Assembly: GCF_009730915.1 (NCBI RefSeq)
Contig: NC_052475.1
Location: 29,883,016-29,947,015, forward strand
Reading direction: 5' to 3'
DNA length: 64,000 bases
DNA from: Dioscorea cayenensis subsp. rotundata
Lineage: Eukaryota > Streptophyta > Magnoliopsida > Dioscoreales > Dioscoreaceae
Part shown: one piece after another, positions 14,601-26,769 of the stretch
Layout: each line of letters opens with the position of its first letter
Numbering within the stretch: the first letter of the stretch is position 1
Notes under the pieces: generated by a model
What the model was told of the DNA's origin: nothing
The model's input: the letters and a program-made list of their open reading frames with translations, nothing else
Databases searched by the model: none
Translations under genes and position numbers: made by a program

Positions 14601-17600
14601 AGAGGTCTATTCCACTATGCTTTTTGCGAAGAAGTCAGGAGCACCAACCAAATTATAAGAATATAAAAATTGAAAAACATGATTGAGGAAATGTAAAACT
14701 CCTAATTTTAGTATTTTCACTCATGTTCGTGTGCTCATATGTTGTTTGAAGTGAATAAAAATTAATTTTATGTTTGCCCAATTATTTCTCATTCATGCTT
14801 GTTTTTTAATAAGAGTTTCCCACAACAAAGTCTGGGGTGATTAACATTAGGGGCTTGCCCCTAATGGAAGTCTTAACCAACAATCATCTAAAATATAAAA
14901 AGTTACTAAAATTTGATTTGTGATCCACATATCTTTAGACAGTCGACCTTAATTACAGACCTGTTGAGAATAAAAAACCCCGCATAGATAAACCCCCATC
15001 CATTTGCATAATCATAGTAAATGCTCATAAACCATACACATAAAATTTAGCAGCACATAGTTATTGCATCCAAAAGAAGATTCACAACTTGTTCACTAGC
15101 ACTAATATGAGAATATTGACAAATACACTCACATTTGTTAGGATGAATGACATGGGACATAAAAATGATAAGTTTTGGAGTGTTTACTAATAAACATGAT
15201 CTTGTCACTTTACATCTTGTATGATTCACCATCGGTCTGAAATGTTTATTTGGAGGCAAGAACAACTGCAACTATTTACTTATCACAGTTACTCACACTT
15301 CAGACTGATGGTGAATCATACAAGATATACCGTGGCAAGCTCATGTTTACCAGCAAAATGCATGTTTTGGAATTGTCTAAGTATATAGGCAAATTGAACA
15401 TGCAGATCTTGCAACTAAAAGGACCGCATAATATTATAAAAATAACATCGTGCAGTCATAACAATATCATAGAAATAACATAAGCTAGAAATTTATATTA
15501 TCAGGATTTTAAATTATATATTGTCCTAATTATCTTATCTTTCATTTATTATTTTCATGCCTATATATATTGAGGAATTGCATGTGAAAAGGTGTGGAGT
15601 GTGGAAGAATAAATTTACGTTATGGAGTTCTTTCTTCTTTGTTTATTCTATACATTTTATATATATATATATATATATTAAATTTTAACATCTTTCAGAC
15701 AGCATAAGGAAAATCTATACTACTATTAGAAACATATAGCATGTCAATACCGTGTCGTTCAAAGTGGTTGTAATTGTTCAACACACCCTCGGCTATAACC
15801 ACCCCACTGGACAGAGTGACAGTTGCACAGAGAGAATTTTCTTTGACAAAATCATAAATTTTAACTAAATTCAACTGCCACACAGGCAGCAAGCTAGTTT
15901 CAAAAACAATAATACTGTGATCAAAACCCATTCAAACATGCAACACAAGATGGACAAAATAGAGATCAAATAGCAGGCGTGATGTCTGTCATGGCTATGC
16001 AATACTGCAATCAGACCAAAAGAATAGAAAACATAGGTGAAAAATTCAGCAAATTTACATAATTGGAGAAGAATCAGCCTTCAATCATCAAAAGAAGCTC
16101 AATTGGCAGTTTCTATACAACCTTTTAGTTCATTTTTTGAAATTTGAATATTGTATCTTCTTGCACGTTACTAATGTTTTAGATTGCTATAGGCTTTGGT
16201 TAGATTACCTTGTGTCTCCAAAGCATCAATTAATTGTCAACCATAGTAAAAATAAAAATAAAAATAAAAATAAAAATAAAAATAACTAGCATGCACAGAA
16301 TCCAAGTAACCAACTTCCACAAGAGTTTCACATAATCCTAATCATATAAAAATTTAAACTTACATTAAAAAATAACTAAAAATTGATCAACGATTTTTAG
16401 AATATTACCTCAAAATGAAAATCAATGTATTAGCGATGTACGCAACCATTTCCCTGAAAAAGATATTAAATATCAATAAAATCATGGTTAAAAACTCATA
16501 TAATAATCGACATATTTGCAGCAAAATGTATTTAACACCTGATCCAATTAAGTAACTGTTATTTTTCAAAGCAAGGTTCACAATTTATCAAAACCGAAGC
16601 AACAGCCGTTTCTCATTGTCTAACTCTTTGAGAGAACTTTGGTGTGAACATTCTATTTGTCTTTATTTAATCCAAGACCATACCAATTTTGATAGTTGGC
16701 GGAAACATAGAGACATTTCTTCTATAATGTTAGATTTTATATTTTGGCACTAGTGGGCCCTATATGGGCTATATATGGGTTTAAGGGTCTTACACCAAAA
16801 AGTCTCAAGACTTAATGGCTCAACCCCTAAACCTATATATAAACCCATTACACTTCTATCACACAACCGATGTGGTACTATATTTCCAACACCCTCCCTC
16901 AAGTTCAATTGGGTTATTTTTTCCCCCAGTTTGAACTTGCTCAGACTTGTACACCATAGGTCTGTTTTTATCATGACTTGTACACTACTTTGTGTTTCAG
17001 AGGTCCTACACACATGGACTTGTACACTACTTGTGTCTCAGAGATCCAACTCACATGGACTTGTACACCACTTATGTCTCAGAGGTCCTTTTTTTTTTTT
17101 AATATATATATTGAGCTCCATTATATTTCTCTGATACTATGTTAGATTTTATATTTTGGTACTAGTGAGCTCTATATGGGCTCTATATGGGCTTAGGAGT
17201 CTTACACCAAAAAGTCTCAAGACTTAATGGCTCAACCCCTATACCTATATATAAACCCATTAAACTTCTATCACACAACTAATGTGGTACTATATTTCCA
17301 ACATATAATATTGACCAATTCATAACATTGATACCATAAGAGGAGATGCAAAAACATTAGTCTTAGTCTACAGCAACAATATATTAAAATTCTTGTTCAC
17401 ATTCATCACCATAAAGGTAAAAATGTACAGAGTTTTAACTTGAAAGAATGACTTTGAGCATGCATTTCCTGCCATCTCATTGGAAAAATAAATTATCACC
17501 ACAGGCACAATTTAAAAGCTCATCTTCCTTCCTTTTCCATTTTATTGTGTTTCACCATCATACTAAAGACACAAAACCACTGTTTCTATTTGCTTATTTC

Positions 17601-20600
17601 CTTAATTCTAATTTACACAAGTAAAAGTACCTCTGCATTAGAATACTATGCTGTTAAAAACTATAATAGAGCGCCAATTAGATTTATCATCACAAACAAT
17701 TCATAATTCTAATCATCTAATGGAAAACTGTTGCGGATAAATTAAATACCTGTATAAGTAGATTTTAGCATGAAAGAAGTACAATGCTTATTTAGAAAGA
17801 TATAACACAAAAAATACAGACTATATTAGACAGCTTAAATTTTATGATAAATTTTATGTGAGAGATGCTTCAAAGGATTCCAAAGTAAAACATACGGACA
17901 GATATAGAGAAGACGTGCATGTGTACCAACTATGAATTATTGATAACTTGATCTCTGCATTAGTATTAGGTTCTATGTTCATCTAACATGACTCTAGTAT
18001 TATGTATCTTCTGCATGAAGAAGTCATCCCTCAGAAAGATGTTACAATTGGTAGAACCCTTAGTAAAAATGTGTTAGAAAATGACTATTTTACATTTGGA
18101 AAATGTGCAAAAATAATCAGCCATACCAAAAATGATGCAAACTTTTCTGGCCATCACCTTTGAAGGCAGTCCTTGCAAATGCAGCATAGAAACTGTCCAT
18201 GTAATGTAATGTCATGAAAATGAATACACAGATTCAGAAAATATTAAGATTTGGTGACAACCAGTCCTCTTACATGCCCAATGTCATCACTGCCAAGACA
18301 CCTGAAACTTCAGCCCCATCTTGAGCCTGAAATGTAAATCGGCAAGTCTCTAAGTAATCAAACTAGGAATCTAGAAAAATCATAGCTAGCTTTGGATGAT
18401 TTCAGTTTAAATGCTCTCGTAAAATTGAATAAAAAAATGAGATTCAACATTATGATTATGACACATGGGAAGAACTTCTTGCGAAGAAACCAAAAACAAC
18501 AAGGAAGGAAAATCACAGAGCATGGTCTTACAGTATAGTAAACAATGTAACTGACAGCAAGAGTCAAAGTAATCTCAATGACAGTGTCATTGAAGATAAA
18601 GCTGAGCCACAATGCAGATACTATTCCAAAAGCTATACCAATAGCAACACTGAAGAATCAAGAATAAAGTTAGATATAGCAAATCTTAAACATCAAAAAG
18701 AAGTGACAAACACGTACGCTCCAAGGGTAACTTGTGACAAAAATTTCACTATGCCTCCTACATTCAAGCTTTCTCCAATTACCATTTTATAGAAGAGCTG
18801 ATACACAACAATGGCAGTCCTGAAACAGTAATATAATTTCTTCCAGTCAGCAAAGATGAAAACACTGGTTAGTTTGTCAGGCATGCTTCTAGGGGTTTTC
18901 ACAGTTCAGGCCAATTTGGTTTTGGGTGAAATTTCAACCTGAAACGAATTAATTGGGTTAAATGCTTTCTAACCCAAACTAAACTGGACTTGTTAGAAAA
19001 ATGGTTAGGTTCAGTATTGCTAGAGTTTTTATCGACTTGAGAGAATGAAAAAATAATTTTCTTCATACATGTTAAAAGTAGAAAGCAAGGGAGCTGGTAG
19101 TTAAATTTTTTATTTTGATAAAAATCATAAGTTCAAATCCCTTCATCAGCATTATACCAAAATATAATTTTATATATAAATCATAAAAAAAAAAAGTTTT
19201 AGAAATAATTATAATTGCAAATTATTTTTAAACATTAAATAAGGATAAATATGATTTTAATTATTTTAAATTATTAAATAAATATTTTTGTATAATTTTT
19301 AAATTCTTTAGCTTGGTTTTATTCTTTTTAACAACTCAAACTTAACTGCAGTTGGGTTTAGAAATCCCAAACCAAACCAAATCAAACCAAACTGCAAAAT
19401 TATTTTTGGTTAAGTTCAATTCATTGGTTTTATCAAGTTAGTTGAACAGCCCTACATGCTTCTGTGGTTTAAATCACACAAAACAAAATAAAAAGAACAT
19501 ACAAATTTTACAAGCTTATGTACTGTGCAGCAATTATTAGCAGCCAAAATTTCACGTGTCTTATAACTATTGGTATAAAAAAAAAAACCAAAGAAATTCC
19601 CGATTGGTTCATCACCACTAAATGATCTTATAATACAAATTACAAACTGAATGCCTTAATTCAATTTTATAATTATGACCTAAAAATAGACCTGAAGGGA
19701 TGCAATGGTCAATGTAGACAGTTCAAGTTTGAGAGAAAAGTGGCCAGAAGCAGGAATGTCTAGTTCTTTTTTTAATAAAGTCAATTATGTGTTTACACAA
19801 GAAAGCTATAAAGCCCTTTAGACAGTGCCATATCAAAAACAAAATGATGTGTTAAAAGGGCGGAGGCCAAAAAGAGTATAAAAAAAGAATAAATCATAAG
19901 CTGCAACAGTAATGTACCCATCATTCATCAAGGATTCTCCTTCAATAATTGTATTTAGCTTTTTACTTGCTCCAAGTTCTTTAAGTAAAGCTACTACAGC
20001 AACAGGATCTGTAGCACTGAGAAGGCCTCCTAGCAACAAAGATATCTTCCAAGTCCAGCCATAGGGAAAAGTCAACTGCAGAATGTTTAATGCAAGAATG
20101 AGAAGATAGGGAAAAGTCAACTATCGAATGGTCAATGCAGGGATGAGAAAATAGCTTCATATATTCTATACCGAAAAGGCTTTAGTGGGCATATACCTTT
20201 AAAGCTGCTCCAAGACAAAAGGTAGAAATTAGAACACCAGGCCCAGCAAGCAACACCATTTGCGCCATGCATCTCTGTACCAGGGGAAAAAATTTTAATG
20301 TCCTGGAATAACTTCCACTAAGTTAACTATTGTAGCAAAAAATCTGTTAATGAAAATAGCCCCGTTTAGAGGAGTCAATTAATGTCATCCTTTGCCAAAG
20401 ATTAGAACATTTTTCTGCTGAAACACAAGAAAATAGAACCAGTTGAATTGCAGCTGCATGTTTGATTTAGATATCCAATTTTCAAAGTTTGGCCAGGCCC
20501 ATATTATTTAAGAATGTTGTCAAGGTCATTAAGACTAATGCACAAGCAAGTTACCTAATAAAAAAAATTAATATAACATTGAGTCTAATAATGCACTGAA

Positions 20601-23434
20601 TCAACCAGTTTATAAACATTTCCAGCTATACATGGTAAGCTCCACCATCAAACCCTAAGAAATTGAACTTCAGAAACTCGTAAAGAAGTTTCATGAGACA
20701 GGATTTTGTTTTAAAAAGAATCAATTGACAGCTGGTGCTCGATCTAAAGCTCAAAAATGAGATAGTTATTCTAGCACTATTAGAATCAGGAAAAATGGCA
20801 GGCTTTTCCAGCAGAATTAATCTGTTTTTCTTTCTATAGGGCACACATTTTACCACAAAAACATGCAAAATAATAATAACAACAATAGGCCAACAAGAAG
20901 TCAGAGTTGCCATATATGGCAACTTGAGATTGGACACATATGAGCCCATAGTTATCTCAAATAGCAGGTAAAGATTGTTCCTAACCCTTTATTCATTGCA
21001 AAAGTAAGTGTAACTTCAGGTTCCATCCATAGCTATTGCATGAAAACAAAAGATTCCCCTCCAAGAGCCAAAACCTCTAACTGAACTCTGTTACCAATTG
21101 AGTGATAGAGGTACAGAGATACCAAACAGGACGTGAAATTCCTTCCAAACCCCAAAGCTTCTAGAAATCCTGTAACTATTACAATCATTGCATTAATCTT
21201 TGAAGGTAAAGCTAGTGTTCATGCCTTTGAGTTAAAACAAAGCCATTGTCAACAGAGATTAAGTCACACGCCAGGATTTCAGCATTTAAATTGGAGAAGA
21301 GCTTACTTTTATCTGGTGCACTTCCATAGCAAAGGAGCTCTCAAAAAGAAGAGCAGGCAGAAACCCAAAAAGTAATAGATTTGGGTTGATGTTTGCCCCT
21401 GCATACTAACACAATTAAGTTTCTTATAGCAGTCCAAGGGCATGGAATGCCACAAAGATAATACCAAAAAGAATGATAGTTTTCACGAGCTCCACATCAA
21501 CAAAATGAGTTTATACTTACACATGCGAATGCTATTTCCCACTCTTCCTCCTAATCCACTGTCTGTACCATATTCTGAAAACAATGAAAAAGTAACAGTT
21601 AAAGATTAAAATATAATACAGCATTTCTAAAACCAACAGTAGGAAAAATTATTACAATCCCAGTCACAAAGTTAAATGTTTAAGGTGATTAAATAATAGA
21701 AATAAAATGGAAACTTTTGAACTCAATGTGAAAAAACAGTGAACAATTGATTTCAACTTCCTTTAAGTAAAGAATTCCTTCCATGATATCAGTGTTACAA
21801 AGATTACCACCATAATAGTAAATCAATAATTATCAATAATTTTTTTATAATAATAAGAATTTGATCGTACTATTATTGATATTATGTTTTATGTAGGTCA
21901 AAGGATTACAAAATAATAAAAATAATAATAATAATAACAGTAATAATAATAATAATAATAATAATAATTACAACAACATCAACAACATCTTCAAATATGC
22001 CAAGATGGCTATATAGATCATTATCTCAATTTCTCACCAGCTTCTCTAGAAACATCTATTTTTCTTTCCCATCTGCTTGCCTAACTTCAAGTTTAGCCTC
22101 ATACTTCACTTCATCATAACATGCTCACCATAACTTGAGGCATAATCGTTTTATTAAGTTCTCTGAAGATAAAACTCCAACACATGGCTATCAATGCCAC
22201 TAAAATTACACTTCTTTATTCCAATTCAAAGCAGTACACAAAACCTCAATCTCCTACCACTTTTGATTTGTGCACTGAAACAAAATTCTAATAGTCAAAT
22301 CTCAAAATAATCATAATCTTCCAAGAACTGTACCCAATACCTCTAAAGAACTCCAAGGAAAATTAAAACTGACCAAATTGCATGTTATACCATTATCTCA
22401 CTGCCATTTCTGATCAGGACACTAACAAATACAACAGAGAGTTTAAAAATAGAGCTCAAGACCAAGCCCAATTTCAAAACCTAAAAGTAACCTGGGCCCC
22501 AAGTTTTTGGACCAAAGTTCAGACAGTCCAAAAAATTGAAATTCATTATTCCAAAGTGACAACAGTGACAAGTCAACAACAATAAAAGTTAAAGTGGAAA
22601 ATAATAGCACAGGAGTATGACGACAGGCTAACCTGAATGAAAACCATCAACTTAGGTGTTTACAAGCAAACCGAGCATTCAAGAATCTAATCACAATCAG
22701 CCTTTGTACACAAAATAAGATTTGTGTGTCAGTAGTAAGATAGCTCTCATAAGTGCCAATCAAGATCAACAGGATGTCCCGAACTTTATTCAAGAATAAA
22801 GATAAAGAGAATCACTTTCAGAGGGAGAATGGAATGAGACAAGCATTTACGAAAGCAATGGTGACCGGATAAATAAAGCCAAAAATTGAAGAAATTCCTA
22901 ACTATCCGTCATAATTCACCACAATCAATGAGGGCTCGAAATAAAGGCAAAGAATCAAACTTCCGCAAAGCTTTACGGCGTGTCAATCATAGAAATCAAG
23001 AAGAATCCAAGAAAACAAAAAATAGAACGCAAACCAAGAATCGAAATGCCCAATCCAAGCTAGTAAACACACATAGATTTGTGTTCTAATCAACAACATC
23101 CATTCAGAAAAAAACCAACGCAAGAAAATCACTAGAATGAGTCCAAACCAATAAAAAAGAAAGCTAACTTTTTTCAGTGCCCAGATGATCAAAGAAATCA
23201 AGAATAATCAAGAAATTTCAAGAATTAAAGGAATGGACCTAAAGAGCCGAGACCAACGCCAAGGAGGAGAAGAGCCACAGTGTAAGGGACCCGAGTCCCT
23301 CCGAGCAAGTGCCTAGAAGCAATACCAAGCACCAATGAGATTCCAACGAAGATCACAGCGTCCTCCGGCGCTCCAGAGCTGCCTTCTTTAGAGGTTTCTT
23401 GGCGAGGGAGCGGCCCCGACGCCAACGAATCCAT
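2692..23434 (-). CDS. SOS1: SOS1 plasma-membrane Na+/H+ antiporter, complete, 23 exons
   Basis: Exports Na+ in exchange for H+ at the plasma membrane; the end effector of the SOS salt-tolerance pathway, activated by the SOS2-SOS3 kinase complex. Exons (high to low): 23434-23239, 21574-21521, 21398-21307, 20274-20197, 20075-19918, 18819-18718, 18649-18532, 18326-18274, 18192-18127, 16453-16409, 15806-15751, 11508-11324, 9767-9714, 9628-9521, 8652-8421, 7265-6963, 6419-6322, 5916-5785, 5670-5452, 5352-5146, 4399-4135, 3424-3126, 3039-2692. These sum to 3468 nt in unbroken phase, 1155 residues; Arabidopsis and rice forms are near 1146-1148. Membrane domain: residues 30 to about 450, with SATDPVAVVALLK (D163) and EGESLMND (185-192). 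A long cytosolic tail follows, with a cyclic-nucleotide-binding-like fold in exons 19-21, the GLLSWPESF segment and a near-terminal DSPS motif (S1135, S1137) at the place SOS2 phosphorylates Arabidopsis SOS1. Start chosen at MDSLASG; an in-frame ATG 30 bp upstream probably falls at or before the transcription start. Several donors are weak (GTCCAT, GTCTGC, GTTCTT). Confidence 0.95.
3535..3645. repeat. Short repeat remnant in SOS1 intron 21
   Basis: The stretch contains the motif ATTGGGTTGAATTG followed by TAATATGTGTTTGGTTAAC. A similar block (TTTTGGGTTGAATTGGGCC, then TAATATGTTTGGTTTGTAAC) lies at 8260-8310 in intron 15, on the same window strand. The shared blocks suggest debris of one dispersed element family. 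No ends or target-site duplications are visible. Confidence 0.35.
8183..8325. repeat. LTR-like fragment in SOS1 intron 15
   Basis: Begins TGTTAAAGTAGCTAATAGTC and carries TCTCACGTCG, close to the TCCCACATCG motif common in small plant LTRs. It shares a 3' block with the remnant near 3600. No second copy, primer-binding site or target duplication was found, so it is at most a fragment. Confidence 0.35.
12085..12610. repeat. Degenerate tandem array A in SOS1 intron 11
   Basis: Units of roughly 45-60 bp recur with the core GGTTTATTTGCAAAATT followed by GATGGAAAATGTGAAAAA. I see about eight imperfect copies (for example near 12100, 12150, 12195, 12280, 12325, 12375, 12415). Copies differ by substitutions and small indels. 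No protein is encoded. Confidence 0.7.
12611..14430. repeat. Degenerate minisatellite array B in SOS1 intron 11
   Basis: About 26 imperfect copies of a 55-80 bp unit containing GAAGCTTACTATGAGGTCTC then TTGACACTCATAGGGGTGAA and a GATGAAAACTCT segment. The core ACACTCAT or a one-base variant recurs at about 12668, 12806, 12876, 13052, 13347, 13543, 13763, 13843, 13921 and so on to 14406. The array follows array A directly. Both are inside the 4242-bp intron 11 (11509-15750), the largest intron of the gene. Confidence 0.85.
14845..14866. repeat. Perfect 10-bp inverted repeat with 2-bp loop
   Basis: The arms are CATTAGGGGC and GCCCCTAATG around a TT spacer. It lies about 400 bp past the minisatellite in SOS1 intron 11. 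The preceding GTGATTAACA could be the end of an LTR, but I found no partner. Confidence 0.6.
15657..15680. repeat. (TA)n microsatellite
   Basis: An uninterrupted TA run in SOS1 intron 11, about 70 bp downstream of the exon 11 donor in the gene's direction. Confidence 0.8.
16246..16285. repeat. (AAAAT)n microsatellite
   Basis: About eight tandem copies of AAAAT in SOS1 intron 10. Confidence 0.85.
16728..16891 (-). repeat. TRIM 3' LTR
   Basis: 164-bp terminal repeat, adjoined on its inner side by the polypurine tract (plus-strand CCCTCCCTC). Confidence 0.9.
17140..17303 (-). repeat. TRIM 5' LTR
   Basis: 164-bp terminal repeat, adjoined on its inner side by the putative tRNA-Met primer-binding site (plus-strand TCTCTGATACTA). 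Confidence 0.9.
18890..19454. mobile_element. hAT-type MITE in SOS1 intron 5
   Basis: A 565-bp AT-rich element flanked by a perfect 8-bp duplication CATGCTTC (18882-18889 and 19455-19462), the size made by hAT transposases. Its ends are inverted and imperfect: TAGGGGTTTTCACAGTTCA at the left against TAGGGCTGTTCAACTAACTT read inward from the right. No transposase is encoded, so it would be moved only in trans. Confidence 0.85.
20064..20153 (-). repeat. 45-bp tandem duplication spanning the SOS1 exon 5 acceptor
   Basis: Two adjacent copies each contain TAGGGAAAAGTCAACT on the plus strand. The copy nearer the exon holds the acceptor I chose (after CTGCAG at 20076). The other supplies a second AG (after GATAG) at 20121. 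Using the upstream site would add 15 codons in frame. Confidence 0.75.
21911..21969. repeat. (ATA)n microsatellite
   Basis: An imperfect AAT/ATA trinucleotide run in SOS1 intron 1. Confidence 0.85.
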
Positions 23435-23478
23435 ATGTGTGAGAGAGAGAGAGACAAAGAGCAAATGAGAGAGCCTGG

Positions 23479-23490
23479 TTTATATATAAA
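23479..23490 (-). promoter_or_regulatory. Candidate TATA box of SOS1
   Basis: TTTATATATAAACC on the minus strand lies about 45 bp before the ATG at 23434. Between them is a CT-rich stretch with a short (CT)n run. If it is the true TATA box the leader is only about 10-20 nt. A more distal start is also possible. Confidence 0.4.
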
Positions 23491-26400
23491 AAATAAGAGA
23501 AGGGCTTTCTTGTAAATATCACTCTGATGCCATTTTATTTGAAGATAATAATTATAAATAATAGTCTCGGTATATACCCAAAAAAATAAATATATATATA
23601 TATATATACTTGCATGATTGGTTTTATAGCCAACAACCTCTCCTGCTAAATGTTGTTAGTGTTTTGTTGATCAAACTACTTTGAATTTCAATTTACGTGC
23701 AAATAACGCTTGACTCGTCCATTTTAGAAAAAAATGTTTTATAAAATTGTTGAGAAATAAGAACAAAGTACATTATAGATAAGATTATATAAGATTTAAA
23801 TTCTTGTCCTTTAAATTAGATAGAAATAAAATACTAATTATCTTGTCAAACATGGTGGTTTGTTTTTTCGATGATTTTTTTGTAATTTTTAAAAGTAAGA
23901 ATTTTTTTTATATATTTATTTATTTTTAGCAGGAGCAGTTTAATATGTTAATCTTAAAACTTTGATTTAGGGAGTATATTTTGTAGAGATTCCATATAAA
24001 ATTGGGAAAAATTACTTGCACACCATTTGAGAATGTACAAAGAACTGCTTCTATTTAAAAAAATACATATTGTTTAAAGATCTTCTACAAAAATTAAAAA
24101 TAACATTAATTTTTTAAAAATTTAAAATAAAAATAAATCAAATTACTAAACTACCTTTTTAAGGCTGGAACCATATATTTTTACTAAAAAATGAATAAAA
24201 CTCTTTTTTATCTGATTTATAAAATTAACAAATAATAATAATATATTAATATTATAAAGCAATAATTTAAAAACAACTTATATTTCAGAATGAAAAATTA
24301 ACTAGTAAATCTCTCTAATATTTAGTGCGTTTTTAATACAAAAATTTAAGAGTAAAATTCACAACACCTACAACATTAATGTTTAACATATCGATAGATA
24401 TCGTGTAGCAAGTGTTTAAGTTCACCAAGAAAATCTTGGTACCTATGAACCTCAGTAGCTTAGATTTCCGTACACGTGTAAATCTTTTGGACTTAACTTT
24501 TTGTATTTAAATGTAATTTAATTACGTTACCTACAAAATCCCTTCTTTCTCCTTTCTTGCCTCTAATTATTCCTCTAATTATTCACTATCCTGCCACTAA
24601 AGTGTTTGCGTTTGAATTTTCTCAAGTTTATTCTCCTTTAGTGACTTTTTTATTCATCTTCTCTTTTTTTTTTCTTGGTAATATTAATATTTTTTATAGC
24701 AAACTATGTAAAGATCACGTAAAAAAAATATATATAAATATAGAGTTAATATTTTTACGTAAATATGTCTCCATCCAATGTGAATTGAGATTTGATTATA
24801 TTTTTTTTGAGAAAAAAATATAAACACCCGAGAACCCAATATCAATAATTTTTTTAAAAAATAAAATAGATAAATCACTGATTTATTAAAAAATGAATCG
24901 GTCCCAATAAATCAAAAGGTATATTTTTTTTTTTAATTCAAGACAATTACATTGAAAAAAACAAAGAAAAAGAAAAAAAATAATTTATTTAGAAATACGG
25001 ATGGTTAAAACTTAAAAGGTAGAACATGCATCTTTTTTTTTAATTGATAGAACATGCAGTTATAGTTCAAGGGAAGTTGCTTATCAGAGGGACAAGTAAA
25101 CTGTTTGCAAAGAGACCTGGGGGGACCTCTGGCATGGATTCTTATGTGCAAATGCATTGAATCCAGATTACTTTGAAATTTTGTCTCAGTGTTCTATCAT
25201 TATTCTCATTTATTAAAATTATTTTTTAATAAAATACATAAATTACGAATTTATTTAAAAAAATAAATAAATAAGTACAGTAAAATAACATAGAAAAAAA
25301 AAAGTACCAACCAGGTTTTAGAGGCTCTCATAGCTGGTGAACCAAATTTATTTTTGAAAAATAAATAAATAAATAAATACGTTGCGTGAATAAACATCTA
25401 ACGTATAGTTCTAAATGGGTCTGATGTCATCATTAATCATAAAAATAGTCACATCGATTCACTTGGTTTATGTTTTTTTACAAGCCCACATGACCTCATC
25501 CACTGAATCTGGACTATTCAAATGTTTGATGTATATATTTATAAAAAATTTATAACAAAATTATGATTTAATTATTTTATCATATATATATATATATTTT
25601 TCTACTTGTATATATTTTTATAATAAAAAATAATTGTGTTTATCATAAAATAGCAATAATTGAGTATAGGTTTGTTTATGGTATAAAAATCAATCATTTA
25701 TTTTAAAAAATTACCGTTGTATCATCTTTTGCATTGTAATTTGGTTATCAAAATATAAGGAAAAAAATTAATGTTAAAAGGTAATTTTTAATATAAAAAA
25801 AATTACCACTTGTTTATTTAACAAATATGTTAATATTTTATAAAGTCTATTTACCAATAAAAATTTTATGAGTAATATGCGTTTTTATAATAAAATATAT
25901 ACAATAAATTTTTGTATAAAATTTTAAATAGGTCACATCATATCGCTAACCCAAAATTTAGCCCACCAACAGTGACACTTGACTTAAACAATTAAATTCC
26001 AAAGCATGACAAAACTTTAATTAGTGCAATAATTGACAATTTAAGTGATATGACAACTTGCCTCCATGTCCTTACCTTGATAATAAAATTAAATAAAACA
26101 AAATAAAGCATTAATAACTTTTCAGACCATACTATAAAACATTATCTAAATGAACTGCATGTGTATCTTAATAATTTTATTGTTCAACTCTATACTAAAC
26201 AAGTGCCAATAATTCCGGCAAATGGAAAGTTTAATTTAATAATAAACTCTAAAGGTCAACCACTCAGGAAATCTTAAATGCACAAGGTGCTAAGATAAGA
26301 GTTGAAAGTTGAGCTTTGATTAACAAAAGTAATTATTTTATTTTATTTTATTGTCTTAACATTGTTCAATGTTAAGAGCATAAATATAAATATACAAAAA

Positions 26401-26760
26401 GATTCAACTATCAAATATGGTTTAGAAAATAATATTGTTTTGCATCACCATAGAACCAAGTACTTGACTTGTTCTTTTAATGCTTGATCCCTAGTATTAT
26501 ACATTTTAATCATGTAAAAGAGGAATAAATTTATGTGTCAATAAATATATATATATATGTTATGTATGTATTCTAAAATATTATAAGTTCAGTGGCCGTA
26601 GTTGGTCTAACATTGAATAACATGTATATATGATTTAAACAGCTAGATTAACATCAAATTAATATATAAAATCAACACATACAAGTATTGAATTTTGATT
26701 CAATAACAATAACAACACCTCAAGTGATGTATAAATTGATGTAAAAGGTTAACATAATAA
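23491..26760. other. AT-rich intergenic DNA upstream of SOS1
   Basis: No coding signal. It has TA microsatellites (about 23590-23608 and 25581-25598) and long A/T tracts. The SOS1 promoter must be in its left part. Confidence 0.6.
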
Positions 26761-26769
26761 TATATATAA

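Larger units (their letters stand above)
16728..17303 (-). mobile_element. Complete TRIM (miniature LTR retrotransposon) in SOS1 intron 9
   Basis: Two 164-bp direct terminal repeats, 16728-16891 and 17140-17303, both begin TGTTAGATTT and end TTTCCAACA and differ at only a few sites. The element is flanked by the 5-bp duplication TATAA (16723-16727 and 17304-17308). Read on the minus strand, TAGTATCAGAGA follows the first LTR. This resembles the tRNA-Met primer-binding site TGGTATCAGAGC. A polypurine tract GAGGGAGGG precedes the other LTR. The 248-bp interior codes for no protein and holds short tandem copies of CATGGACTTGTACAC with TGTCTCAGAG. It is non-autonomous and needs enzymes from a larger element. 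Confidence 0.92.

Noticed and set aside
21133..21375. An 80-codon plus-strand frame in the SOS1 gene
   Set aside because: It overlaps SOS1 exon 3 on the opposite strand and has no family resemblance.
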